Assembly: GCF_900110865.1 (NCBI RefSeq)
Contig: NZ_FOFD01000002.1
Span: forward strand, 244,835-308,834
Source: Natrinema salaciae
GTDB taxonomy: Archaea; Halobacteriota; Halobacteria; Halobacteriales; Natrialbaceae
Direction of reading: 5' to 3'
DNA: 64,000 nt
The stretch's first letter is position 1; every line of letters starts with the position of its first letter. The translations under genes were made by a program, and so were the position numbers. The notes under the pieces are model-generated. The model saw nothing but the letters and a program-made list of their open reading frames with translations. It ran no database searches and was not told the origin of the DNA. Positions 56,751 to 64,000 of this stretch are shown here, in pieces.

Positions 56751-56833
56751 ACAATATCTTCGGCAACCGTCGGATAAACGTAGTGAGTCCGGGCCGCCGA
56801 AACGGTCGCTGCACGGCGACGGTGACCGTCGCC

Positions 56834-58135
56834 TTACACGGCGACGATTGCCGCCGCGGCCACCCCGCCGCCGACCAGCAGAATCGTGCTGTAGGCCGCG
56901 ATCCGGTTCCGGAACCCGTCGTTCGACGAGGTCGACGCCAGCAACGCCTTGACCACGATACTCGAGACCGTCGCGAGGAGGATGGCGACGGTCGCCTCGG
57001 GGGCACCGAGTTGACCGCCGCGATAGAGGACGACCGCGGAAGTGGTCGCGCCGGCGCTCGAGACGAAGCCGCTGGCCACGGCCGTCGCGTAGAAGCCGAG
57101 CGTCCCGAACCACGTCTCGGCCAGCGATCCGAACACGAGGACGACGAGGAAGACGGCCCCGAACGCGAGGGCGTTCTTCAGCGAGAACGGGCTCTCGAGT
57201 TCCATGGGGCCGGACTCGCTCCAGTCGGCCGTGAGGGCGGCGATGGCGAAGGCGAGCAGGATGACGGCACCCAGCGGAACGACCGCCTCGACGAGAATGC
57301 CGGTCTCACCGCCGGCGGTGAAGCCGACCGCGATCGCGAGGTTACGGGCGGCCATGGCGGCGTTCGCGAGCAGGATCGCGGCGACGGCGTAGGACGCGGC
57401 CTCGGGGCGCTGGTTGACGTGATCGAGCATCGTCCCGACGACCGCCGTCGAGGAGGCCAGCCCGCCGAAGAATCCGGTGATCGCGATGCCGCGGCCACCG
57501 TAGGTCGAGACGATCGCGTAGTTCGCGATACCGATCCCCGCCACGGCGACGACCATCAGCCAGATGATCTGGGGCTCGAGCGGGATGGTGATGCCCGCGA
57601 CCTCGGGCTCGTACGTGGCCGGGAGGAGCGGATAGATGACGAACGCGAGGATGGCGAACTCCGTCGTCGATCGCATCTCCTCGCGCGAGAGCCCCCAGGC
57701 GAACTCGTGAAGCTCCCGCTTCAACACCAGTAGCAGCGACGAGAGGACGGCGACGGTGACTCCCTCGATGATGAAGCCGGCGGCGACCAGCACGCCGATA
57801 CCGTAGGCGACGAGCATCGAGACCGAGGTCGTCAACGAGAGCCCCGTGTCGGCCGGGTCGTCCTCCGTGAGCCCCTGCACGGCGAGCAGGACCCCCTGGA
57901 CGATCACGAGCAGTCCACCCAACAGGAGCAGACTCTCGCCGATACCCCCCTCGCGAACGAGCACCGTAAACACCGCACCGAGCAGGCTGATCAGCGAGAA
58001 CGTGCGGATACCCGCGGACTTCTGGGACCACTCGCGCTCGAGGCCGAGGAACATACCCAGTGCGCCGGCCAGCGCGAGCCGAACGACCGTTTCCTCGAGC
58101 GGCGCGTCGGCGACCTGTAACGCGACCTCGTTCAC
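56834..58135 (-). CDS. MgtC/SapB-like and DUF4010 membrane protein
   Basis: 433 residues. The N-terminus LALAGALGMFLGLEREWSQKSAGIRTFSLISLLGAVF is the MgtC/SapB module with its conserved acidic loop. The C-terminal 250 residues are DUF4010 (GFFGGLASSTAVVGTMLD, SSAGATTSAVVLYRGG). About 12 hydrophobic segments in total. The role of this family is unclear, perhaps in ion homeostasis. GTG at 58135 is chosen because the TATA-like cttatatg (58158-58165) lies 23-30 bases before it. Confidence 0.88.
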   Translation of the reverse strand: MNEVALQVADAPLEETVVRLALAGALGMFLGLEREWSQKSAGIRTFSLISLLGAVFTVLVREGGIGESLLLLGGLLVIVQGVLLAVQGLTEDDPADTGLSLTTSVSMLVAYGIGVLVAAGFIIEGVTVAVLSSLLLVLKRELHEFAWGLSREEMRSTTEFAILAFVIYPLLPATYEPEVAGITIPLEPQIIWLMVVAVAGIGIANYAIVSTYGGRGIAITGFFGGLASSTAVVGTMLDHVNQRPEAASYAVAAILLANAAMAARNLAIAVGFTAGGETGILVEAVVPLGAVILLAFAIAALTADWSESGPMELESPFSLKNALAFGAVFLVVLVFGSLAETWFGTLGFYATAVASGFVSSAGATTSAVVLYRGGQLGAPEATVAILLATVSSIVVKALLASTSSNDGFRNRIAAYSTILLVGGGVAAAAIVAV

Positions 58136-58157
58136 TCCAGACCGTTCACCGTGCCCG

Positions 58158-58165
58158 CATATAAG
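58158..58165 (-). promoter_or_regulatory. TATA-like box that decides the GTG start of the MgtC-like gene
   Basis: cttatatg on the minus strand, 23-30 bases before GTG 58135. The upstream in-frame start at 58186 would lie on the other side of the promoter. Confidence 0.6.
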
Positions 58166-58301
58166 CAACGCGCCGGCGGCGGACAAACTGGTCGCTCGGT
58201 CCGATCAGACTCTCGAGGCCCGACGGGCGCAAAAGTGGGAGTCGCCGCTCGGAGGGATGACGGGCGGCGGTCGCGCGACCGGAGTCGGCGTGACGGTCGG
58301 C

Positions 58302-58577
58302 CTAGAGGTCGACGTACTGGGACTCCCAGTCGCGGCGCGCCTCGAGTTCGCGGCGGCCGCGACGGGTGAGCGTGTAGAAGTTCGTCCGCCGGTCGCGACG
58401 GCCCTTTTCGACGAGCCCCTTGTCGACGAGGGTGTCGAGGTTCGGGTAGAGCCGACCGTGGTGGATCTCCTTCTCGTAGTAGTCCTCGAGTTCCTCTTTG
58501 ATCGCCAGTCCGTGCGGCTCCTCCTCGCCAGCGATGACGTAGAGCAAGTCACGCTGGAATCCTGTCAGGTCGTACAT
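58302..58577 (-). CDS. PadR-family transcriptional regulator
   Basis: 91 residues, a minimal winged-helix protein. FQRDLLYVIAGEEEPHGLAIKEELEDYYEKEIHHGRLYPNL is the PadR signature, and HGRLYPNLDTLVDKGLV the recognition helix region. It likely acts as a dimeric repressor. A ttattaaaa box about 30 bases upstream of the ATG at 58577 fits. The neighbours on the same strand give no clear target. Confidence 0.93.
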   Translation of the reverse strand: MYDLTGFQRDLLYVIAGEEEPHGLAIKEELEDYYEKEIHHGRLYPNLDTLVDKGLVEKGRRDRRTNFYTLTRRGRRELEARRDWESQYVDL

Positions 58578-58589
58578 TGGGGAAGTACC

Positions 58590-58990
58590 AATCGCATTTA
58601 CTGTCGAATTTTAATAAGGCTATCGGGTTGTTTCGACCGAAAGGAGGCTATTACCAGCGAGAGGACTCGTTTCGAGTGGAGACGATCCATAACACCCGTG
58701 ATGGATCTACCGCTGTAACTCACATAATGAGCGATTCATGTTTACAGTTCGTTGATTACGTTTCGGTACAATTATATCGTTCGAGCGCGATTATTGCGCG
58801 CTAATCGAACTCGATGAGAACGGACGCATCGCTCCGACACATAGACACGTCGAAACAGGAAAGCAGATCGCGTGGCGGAAAAGTGCCACGCGATCGCTTG
58901 CCGCCCTGAATTGGTCCCCGCTGACGCTTCGGCCCTCCAAGCGAAGCGTCACGTGGATGATTCCGCCGAGAGGACTTAAAGGTAACGACA
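58590..58990. repeat. AT-rich intergenic stretch with four perfect hairpins
   Basis: No coding frame fits. Inverted repeats are: GATCCAT/ATGGATC (58684-58690, 58701-58707); GCGCG/CGCGC (about 58783-58800); GATCGCGTGGC/GCCACGCGATC (58866-58876, 58885-58895), an 11-bp stem with an 8-base loop; and TGACGCTTCG/CGAAGCGTCA (58922-58931, 58942-58951), a 10-bp stem with a 10-base loop. The base composition is clearly lower in GC than the neighbours. It could be a non-coding RNA or the remnant of a small mobile element; no transposase is present. Confidence 0.6.
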
Positions 58991-59041
58991 CCGGTCACCT
59001 CGTCGCAGTGCGTCGGGCCGGTCCCGGCGTCCGCGGGCGGC

Positions 59042-59188
59042 TCAGATGTGTTCTTCCTCGAGCACCCAGCCGATCGCGCGCTTGTAGTAGGTAAACATCT
59101 GCCTGACGCCGTCGTGGCGCATCTCGTCGCTCTCGAGGTGTTCTTTGAGGAACTCGTACTGCTCGCGGATTTCTTCTTCGTCACGCAT
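59042..59188 (-). CDS. Small conserved-looking protein, 48 residues
   Basis: Begins MRDEEEIREQYEFLKEHLES and ends WVLEEEHI. It is all-helical, acidic and has a distinct aromatic-rich middle (MFTYYKRAIGWVLE), as in small haloarchaeal proteins of unknown function. I prefer the ATG at 59188 to the one at 59236. Strong hairpins lie downstream of it and may end the transcript. Confidence 0.6.
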   Translation of the reverse strand: MRDEEEIREQYEFLKEHLESDEMRHDGVRQMFTYYKRAIGWVLEEEHI

Positions 59189-59592
59189 ACTCGTCACTAC
59201 CGACCGAGGGGGCAAAAAAGTCGCCACGGCGAGCAACTCCTCACGCCGCCCGGCCCGCCACCGCCTGGGCTCGAGCGGGGGCAGCGAATCCCGAGCGATC
59301 GCGAACCGCTCGCCAGACGTGTTCGCAACGGGACAGTTTCACGGGCGGCGACGACGGTCTCCTGTTCCGGTCGACAGTCTGCCACAGTGGTGTCCGACTG
59401 TCGTCGCCGTTTCGGTCGGGAAGGCTGTGGTTTCCGCGTGAAACGATCTCGGTCGATCGTTCCCACCGCGACGGCGGCCGCTCGAGGCGCGGTTCGGCGC
59501 GCTGACCGAAAACGGGCGTCGATGCGTCCGTCCTCGAGGTCGATACAACCGGTCGATGGGACACGGCTCCGACTGTGGAGCCGACGGACCGC
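59189..59592. other. Intergenic stretch, nothing recognised
   Basis: All frames here are Arg/Ser-rich shadows or short. No hairpin, repeat or RNA is apparent in these 404 bases. Confidence 0.35.
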
Positions 59593-60243
59593 TTACGAAC
59601 TATTCTCGTCGCCGCTTTCGTTCCCAGTCGTCGTTTCGTTGTCGGTCTCGTTACCGCCGGCACCGCCCTCGCCGAACGTCAGCGTGACCTCCTCGTCGTC
59701 GCCGTCGATCTCGACGTCGCCTTCGGTCTCTTCGCCCTCGTATTCGGCGGTCACGGTGTATTCTCCGTCCTCGAGTTCCTCGAATTCGACTTCACCGTTC
59801 TCGTCAGTCTCGTCTTCCATCGGGAAGCTCTGCCCGCCCACGTCGGACGTGCTCTCGTTACCCATCGTCTCGTTGCCCGACTCGTTGCCCATCGTCTCGT
59901 TGTCCGACTCGTTGCCCATCGTCTCGTTGTCCGACTCGTTGCCCATCATTCCGTCGGACTCGTTATCCGACTCGTTGCCCGCTCCGCCACCGCCCAGCCC
60001 CGCTTCCTCGAGGGTGACCGTCGCGCCTTCGACGGGCCCCTCGTCGTCTTCGACCGTGACGGTCAGCGTATACGTTTCGTCCGCACCGCCTTCGGTCTCG
60101 TTGCCGGTTTCGTTCTCACCGGTCGTGTCGTTCTCGGATTCGTTGCCACCGGGGCCGCTGTCGGCGCAACCGGCCAGTGCCAGTGCGCTTGCTGTTCCTG
60201 CCGCGGTTACGAACGTCCGTCGGTTCAGTCGGTTACGGGACAT
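59593..60243 (-). CDS. Secreted lipoprotein with sequon repeats and a carboxypeptidase-regulatory-like domain
   Basis: 216 residues. RRTFVTAAGTASALALAGC is a Tat lipobox. The body is one beta-sandwich domain (YTLTVTVEDDEGPVEGATVTLEE to DGEYTVTAEYEGEE) split by a repeat of MGNESDNET units. I count 17 Asn-x-Ser/Thr sequons, in the N-terminal spacer, the insert and the C-terminal tail, which would allow heavy N-glycosylation at the cell surface. The start at 60243 follows from the signal. Function unknown. Confidence 0.8.
   Translation of the reverse strand: MSRNRLNRRTFVTAAGTASALALAGCADSGPGGNESENDTTGENETGNETEGGADETYTLTVTVEDDEGPVEGATVTLEEAGLGGGGAGNESDNESDGMMGNESDNETMGNESDNETMGNESGNETMGNESTSDVGGQSFPMEDETDENGEVEFEELEDGEYTVTAEYEGEETEGDVEIDGDDEEVTLTFGEGGAGGNETDNETTTGNESGDENSS
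59856..59946. repeat. 27-bp coding tandem repeat
   Basis: Units begin at 59856, 59883 and 59910, with a partial one at 59937. Each encodes nine residues with two sequons (NES and NET). Units two and three are identical; the first differs at two bases. Confidence 0.85.
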
Positions 60244-60565
60244 ATACCTTGGTTTGACGTTCCGGCTGGTTTCGATGTGGCCTGCACCTGCCACCCGTTA
60301 ATCACCTATTGAACGACACCGACGACCCGATGACCGTCATCCGTCTCGCACCGTCAACGGATCGGAATGATCACGACGGGCGACACTCCGCGAGCGCGAG
60401 CCGTGGCGGGACTCGAGGTCCGATCGCCGTCGCCGCTCCCGTCTCGACGGGGTAGCGGGAGGGCCTCGAGTGCTGCCGGGTGGTTCGGTCGCGGGCCGCG
60501 ATCCGTCGCCACCGACGCACGGTAGGTCCGGTGAGATTTTTTGTGTGCCCCCCGTAGCGCCGCCC
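60244..60565. other. Intergenic stretch between divergent genes
   Basis: A gattttttg run about 30 bases before 60566 may act as the TATA region of the next gene. Otherwise nothing is recognised; a 41-codon frame at 60330-60455 is unsupported. Confidence 0.35.
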
Positions 60566-61291
60566 ATGAAGATCCGGGGTGAGCGCGAGTGTACGGAGTG
60601 TGAGACGCGCTGGTCGTACTACGAGACCGGGAGCGTCGGCTGCCCGGCCTGTGGCAGCCTGCGAAGCGTCGGCGTCGACGAACGCACCGAGCACACGGAC
60701 CTGCAGGTCGCGTTCGATCTCACCCCCGTACGGAACGCGATCGACGAGGCCGATACCGACGACGTCGCCGTACGGGCCCGCGACCGCTGTCGCGAGTACG
60801 TTCGGCGGCGCGGATTCGTCAACGCCGGTACCCTCCGTGAACTCGACGACACCTACCTCGCCGCGATCGAACTCCTTCACGTCAGCGACATCGTCGCCCG
60901 CGAGATCAGTCTCGAGGACCGTGAAGAGCTGTACTTCCTCTCCCTGCTCCGGGACGCAGACCAGGGTGAACGGCCGTCCGCCGCCGACGTCCCCCGATCG
61001 CTTCGGGCGGCCCGCGGCCTCGCGTACGCGAACGCCGTCCGGGAGTACCGCCGCGACGTCCGAACCTGGGCCGAGGACCGCGACCTGACGGCGAGCGAAC
61101 GGAGCGCGCTCGAGACGCTCGGCGAACACGTTACGCGTATCCGAATGCTCGACGGCGACGTCGACCTGCGGACCGCCGAGCAACTCGTCGACGCGACGCG
61201 CGAACTCGCGAACGGGCTGCGCGGCGACGAGGTCGCCTTCTCGCAGGCCGAGGAGCGGTTGGACGCCCTCTCGGCCGGTCCGGACGGGTGA
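60566..61291 (+). CDS. Zinc-ribbon protein of unknown function, haloarchaeal
   Basis: 241 residues. The N-terminus CTECETRWSYYETGSVGCPACGS is a zinc ribbon of two CxxC pairs. The remaining 200 residues are helical and charged (AAIELLHVSDIVAREISLEDREELYFLS, LAYANAVREYRRDVRTW). The ribbon suggests DNA, RNA or protein binding, but no catalytic motif is present. It may belong to a haloarchaeal DUF (possibly DUF7117). The ATG at 60566 starts at the ribbon; a longer frame is unsupported. Confidence 0.7.
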   Translation: MKIRGERECTECETRWSYYETGSVGCPACGSLRSVGVDERTEHTDLQVAFDLTPVRNAIDEADTDDVAVRARDRCREYVRRRGFVNAGTLRELDDTYLAAIELLHVSDIVAREISLEDREELYFLSLLRDADQGERPSAADVPRSLRAARGLAYANAVREYRRDVRTWAEDRDLTASERSALETLGEHVTRIRMLDGDVDLRTAEQLVDATRELANGLRGDEVAFSQAEERLDALSAGPDG

Positions 61292-61335
61292 TCTCGGGAA
61301 ACGACCAAACGGGGATCGCGTCTCGAGTCGGTACT

Positions 61336-62229
61336 TCAGGGCAAGTCGACGTCGACGTCTTCCTGCAGGCTCGCCGCCTTGACCGTGTTGTAGAGCAACA
61401 TCGCGCGGGTCATCGGGCCGACGCCGCCCGGAACGGGCGTGATCGCGCTCGCTTTCTCCCTGGCGCTCTCGAACTCGACGTCGCCGACGAGTTCGTACCC
61501 CTTCTCGGTGTCCGCGTCCATCCGGTTGACGCCCACGTCGATGACGACCGCGCCCTCGCCGATCATCGAGCCGTCGATCAGTTCCGGTGCGCCGGCGGCT
61601 GCGACGACGATGTCCGCGGCCCGCGTCTTCGCCGCGAGGTCGTCGGTCCGTGAGTGACAGACCGTCACGGTCGCGTTGCCGTCGTCGGCCTTCTGGATCA
61701 GGAGGTTCGCGAGGGGTTTGCCGACGATGTCCGAGCGGCCGACGATGGTCACGTCCGCCCCTTCGGTGTCGATATCCGCGGACGCGAGTAACTTCTGGAC
61801 GCCGTGGGGCGTACAGGGCCGAAACCGGGCGTCGCCGGCGACCAGTCGACCGACGTTCTCGGGGTGGAAGCCGTCGACGTCCTTGATCGGGTCGACGCGG
61901 CGGATCACGTCGCGGTAGTCGACGTGGTCCGGCACCGGGGCCTGGACGATGTAGCCGTGGACGTCGTCGTCGTCGTTGAGGTCCGCGATTGCGTCGTATA
62001 ACGCCTCCGGCGGCGCGTCGCCGTCGACGTCGACGTGGTGGCTCTCGATGCCGACCTCCTCGCAGTCGCGCTGTTTCATGGTGACGTAGGTCTGGCTCGC
62101 GGGGTCGTCGCCCATGAGTACGGTCGCCAGCCCCGGTCGCGCACCGGCGTCGGCGAGGGTCTCGATCGCGTCCGTCAGATCGTCTCGGATCTCGCTCGCC
62201 ACGGCGTCGCCGTCGATGATCGTTGTCAT
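61336..62229 (-). CDS. folD: Bifunctional methylenetetrahydrofolate dehydrogenase/cyclohydrolase
   Basis: 297 residues. VGDDPASQTYV-like substrate site appears as LMGDDPASQTYVTMKQRDCE with the catalytic Lys, then YIVQAPVPDHVD, PIKDVDGFHPENVGRL, the NADP site VTIVGRSDIVGKPLANLL and VPGGVGPMTRAMLLYNT. It interconverts one-carbon units of tetrahydrofolate. It works with ThyA and DHFR encoded about 20 kb away. A ttaatg box lies about 30 bases upstream of the ATG. Confidence 0.97.
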   Translation of the reverse strand: MTTIIDGDAVASEIRDDLTDAIETLADAGARPGLATVLMGDDPASQTYVTMKQRDCEEVGIESHHVDVDGDAPPEALYDAIADLNDDDDVHGYIVQAPVPDHVDYRDVIRRVDPIKDVDGFHPENVGRLVAGDARFRPCTPHGVQKLLASADIDTEGADVTIVGRSDIVGKPLANLLIQKADDGNATVTVCHSRTDDLAAKTRAADIVVAAAGAPELIDGSMIGEGAVVIDVGVNRMDADTEKGYELVGDVEFESAREKASAITPVPGGVGPMTRAMLLYNTVKAASLQEDVDVDLP

Positions 62230-62328
62230 TACTGGAGTGGGCGACCGCGAGGCTCATTAATCTCCGGATTCGTGCTCAGAATCGAGCCAGCGCCGACCTG
62301 AATGCGCACGTTCGTGGATACGTCCTCC

Positions 62329-63141
62329 TCAGAATCGGTCGTCGAGGAACGACCTGATCGCATCGGTAGCCGGCTCCGACCGCTCGAGATTCGAGGTGTG
62401 TCCCGCGTCCGGAATTAGCTCCATCTCGGCATCGGGCAGCTCCTCGAGCATCGGTTCGGCTCGTGAGGGATCGATCGACGGGTCCTCCTCACCGTGGACG
62501 ATCAGGACCGGGACGTCGATCTCCGAGAGGCGGTCGGTTACGTCCGACCGCTCGAGCCAGGAGTGGAGTTCGTGGTAGACCGCAGCGCCGGGATACGTCG
62601 CCCAGCGGTCAACCCACGCCTCGACCAGTTCGGGATTCTCCTCGCGGGTCGTATCGCCGAAGAGGTAGCCCGTCACACCCTCGGCCAGTTCACGCGGGGT
62701 GGCCTCGTGGGAGCCGTCCAGGGGCGCGACGAGATCGCCGTAGATCTCCTGCTCTTCGGCCGTGTGCGGGGCGGCCATCGAGTCGATCAGCACGAGTCCG
62801 TCGACCCGCTCGGGATACTCGAGCGCGAATCGCAGTGCCATGAAACCACCCATCGACATGCCGGCGATGACGGCGCTGTCTTCGCCGATCCCGTCCAGCA
62901 CCGCCGCACAATCGTCGGCCAGCTCCCACAGATCGTAGCCGGGGGCGTACCGGTCGGTTCGCGCGCGAAGATCGTACGCGACGGCCCGGTACTCGTCCTG
63001 CAACGCCTCGATCTGGGGCGCGAACATCGTTCGATCCATCAGCGTCCCGTGCGCGAAGACGATCGGCTGCCCCTCGCCGACGTCGGTCGTCAGCGCGTCG
63101 GTCCGGGATCGATACATCTCGGTCGCGGATGCGTCCGTCAT
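62329..63141 (-). CDS. Alpha/beta-hydrolase
   Basis: 270 residues. IVFAHGTLMDRTMF holds the oxyanion region, VIAGMSMGGFMALRFAL the Ser nucleophile elbow (GMSMGG), VLIVHGEEDPSI the Asp and DAGHTSNLERSEPA the His. The cap domain lies between residues about 125 and 195. Substrates of this subgroup are diverse esters or lactones and cannot be predicted. The gene is 93 bases downstream of the serine hydrolase gene on the same strand. Confidence 0.9.
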   Translation of the reverse strand: MTDASATEMYRSRTDALTTDVGEGQPIVFAHGTLMDRTMFAPQIEALQDEYRAVAYDLRARTDRYAPGYDLWELADDCAAVLDGIGEDSAVIAGMSMGGFMALRFALEYPERVDGLVLIDSMAAPHTAEEQEIYGDLVAPLDGSHEATPRELAEGVTGYLFGDTTREENPELVEAWVDRWATYPGAAVYHELHSWLERSDVTDRLSEIDVPVLIVHGEEDPSIDPSRAEPMLEELPDAEMELIPDAGHTSNLERSEPATDAIRSFLDDRF

Positions 63142-63234
63142 GTGAGATCATTCACGTGAAACGATCTGAAAAAGATACGGCATGCGGAAACACACACCAC
63201 ACAACGACCGACGGGACTCGGCCGGATCGGCGTC

Positions 63235-64000
63235 CTACCCGAGTTCGTGGCGAACCGTATCGCTCGCGATAGTCGCGCGCGCACCGTGTTCGTACCCGTC
63301 GCGGATACCGTTGGTGACGTACGCGAAGGCGAGGTCGTTCACGGGGTCGGCCCACCCCATGATGCTCCCGAGTCCACCGTGGCCGAACGTGCTCGGCGGC
63401 GCGGTCACGCCGTAGGAACTGTGGACCAGTCCGCCGAGGAAGAAGCCGAGCGAGAACCGACCGGGCGACCCGCCGCGGACGGGATCGGACTCCCGTTCCG
63501 CCTCGAGCGAGGTCCACTCCCGAACCGTCTCGGGGCTGAACAGCCGCGTTCCCTCGAGTTCCCCGCCGTTCAACAGACAGGCGTAGAAGCGAGCCATGTC
63601 GCCGGCGGTGCCGACACCGTTCGCGGCCGGGACGACGGCCCGGTGGACGGCTTCGCTGTTGAACTGCTCGGCGACCTGTTGGTTGTAGGCCGCGTCCGCC
63701 GGCGCGGGGTCCTCGATCTGATCGTACGGTTCGAAACCGACGAGCGTCGCGACGTCGTCCGGGTCGCCGGCGGGGAGCCCGATGTGGGTGCGGTCCATGC
63801 CGAGCGGTTCGAAGAGCTCCTCGCGCGCGAATCGATCGATCCGCCGCCCGGTCACCTGGCGGACGAGTTCGCCGGTGAGCCAGCCGAAACTGAGGATGTG
63901 GTACTGCGCCCGCTCGCCCGGCGCGTACTCGAGGTCGGCCGCCTCGAGCCGTCGAGCGATCGCGTCGGGATCGCCCCAGATCGACGGCTCGTCGTCGATC
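63235..64000 (-). CDS. Serine hydrolase of the beta-lactamase (class C-like) family, 5' end outside window
   Basis: 255 residues are visible; the start and the SxxK nucleophile lie beyond the right edge. YHILSFGWLTGELV is the Tyr-containing second motif, LFEPLGMDRTHIGLP follows, and FGHGGLGSIMGWADP is the third (HxG) motif. These belong to penicillin-binding-protein-like esterases. Such proteins in archaea often cleave esters or D-amino peptides; antibiotic resistance is not implied. Confidence 0.9.
   Translation of the reverse strand, partial: IDDEPSIWGDPDAIARRLEAADLEYAPGERAQYHILSFGWLTGELVRQVTGRRIDRFAREELFEPLGMDRTHIGLPAGDPDDVATLVGFEPYDQIEDPAPADAAYNQQVAEQFNSEAVHRAVVPAANGVGTAGDMARFYACLLNGGELEGTRLFSPETVREWTSLEAERESDPVRGGSPGRFSLGFFLGGLVHSSYGVTAPPSTFGHGGLGSIMGWADPVNDLAFAYVTNGIRDGYEHGARATIASDTVRHELG

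Noticed and set aside
58866-58951. Assignment of the two long hairpins to a specific IS element or omega-RNA
   Set aside because: No transposase or TnpB gene and no matching copy lie in the window; structure alone does not prove it.
63235-64000. Antibiotic-resistance beta-lactamase
   Set aside because: The motifs are those of the broad serine-hydrolase family found in many archaea; nothing indicates lactam hydrolysis and the catalytic N-terminus is outside the window.

Overview
The window is haloarchaeal chromosome. It is GC-rich, its proteins are very acidic, secreted proteins carry twin-arginine signals, many genes have a TATA-like box 22-32 bases before the start codon (leaderless transcripts), and it holds archaeal-type genes (S-adenosylmethionine synthetase, pyrB-pyrI, bat-type HTH regulator, zinc-ribbon proteins). 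The gene mix suggests a member of the Halobacteria, possibly Natrialbaceae; the lineage is an inference.

Layout. 1-5.7 kb: a DHH phosphoesterase cut by the left edge, tRNA-Lys(CUU), a low-GC pentapeptide-repeat membrane protein, an UlaG-like metallo-hydrolase and a SRPBCC protein. 5.9-16.5 kb: a molybdoenzyme island made of an Mrp-type P-loop protein, a Tat-exported type II DMSO-reductase-family catalytic subunit, its iron-sulfur subunit, a TorD-like chaperone, MobB, a molybdate/tungstate binding protein and permease, and an HTH regulator. Two near-perfect palindromes lie before the transporter and the regulator. No heme-b anchor and no ABC ATPase are encoded here. 16.6-24.9 kb: crotonase, PRC-barrel protein, Q-rich phasin-like protein, pyrBI, a RecA-like protein without a Walker A motif, FKBP isomerase and CYTH protein.

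25-34.4 kb: metabolic and housekeeping genes (S-adenosylmethionine synthetase, MFS transporter, thiI, cysteine synthase, thioredoxin, DUF255 protein) plus a 39-bp tandem repeat. 34.4-38.8 kb: an accessory stretch with three paralogous small proteins, a decayed gene and a Tat-exported protein of unknown function. 38.8-44.5 kb: aconitase, folA, thyA, a lipoprotein and an 80-bp remnant of a second thyA. 44.6-49 kb: a nuclease-helicase pair matching the MrfB/MrfA (YprB/YprA) DNA-repair system. 49-64 kb: membrane proteins, purD, an antiporter with stress-protein domains, aminotransferase, PadR regulator, a strongly structured intergenic stretch, a sequon-rich lipoprotein, folD and two hydrolases, the last cut by the right edge.

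The best candidates for something undescribed are the molybdoenzyme island (substrate and electron partner unknown), the three-paralog cluster led by a 5' hairpin, and the hairpin-rich stretch at 58.6-59.0 kb.
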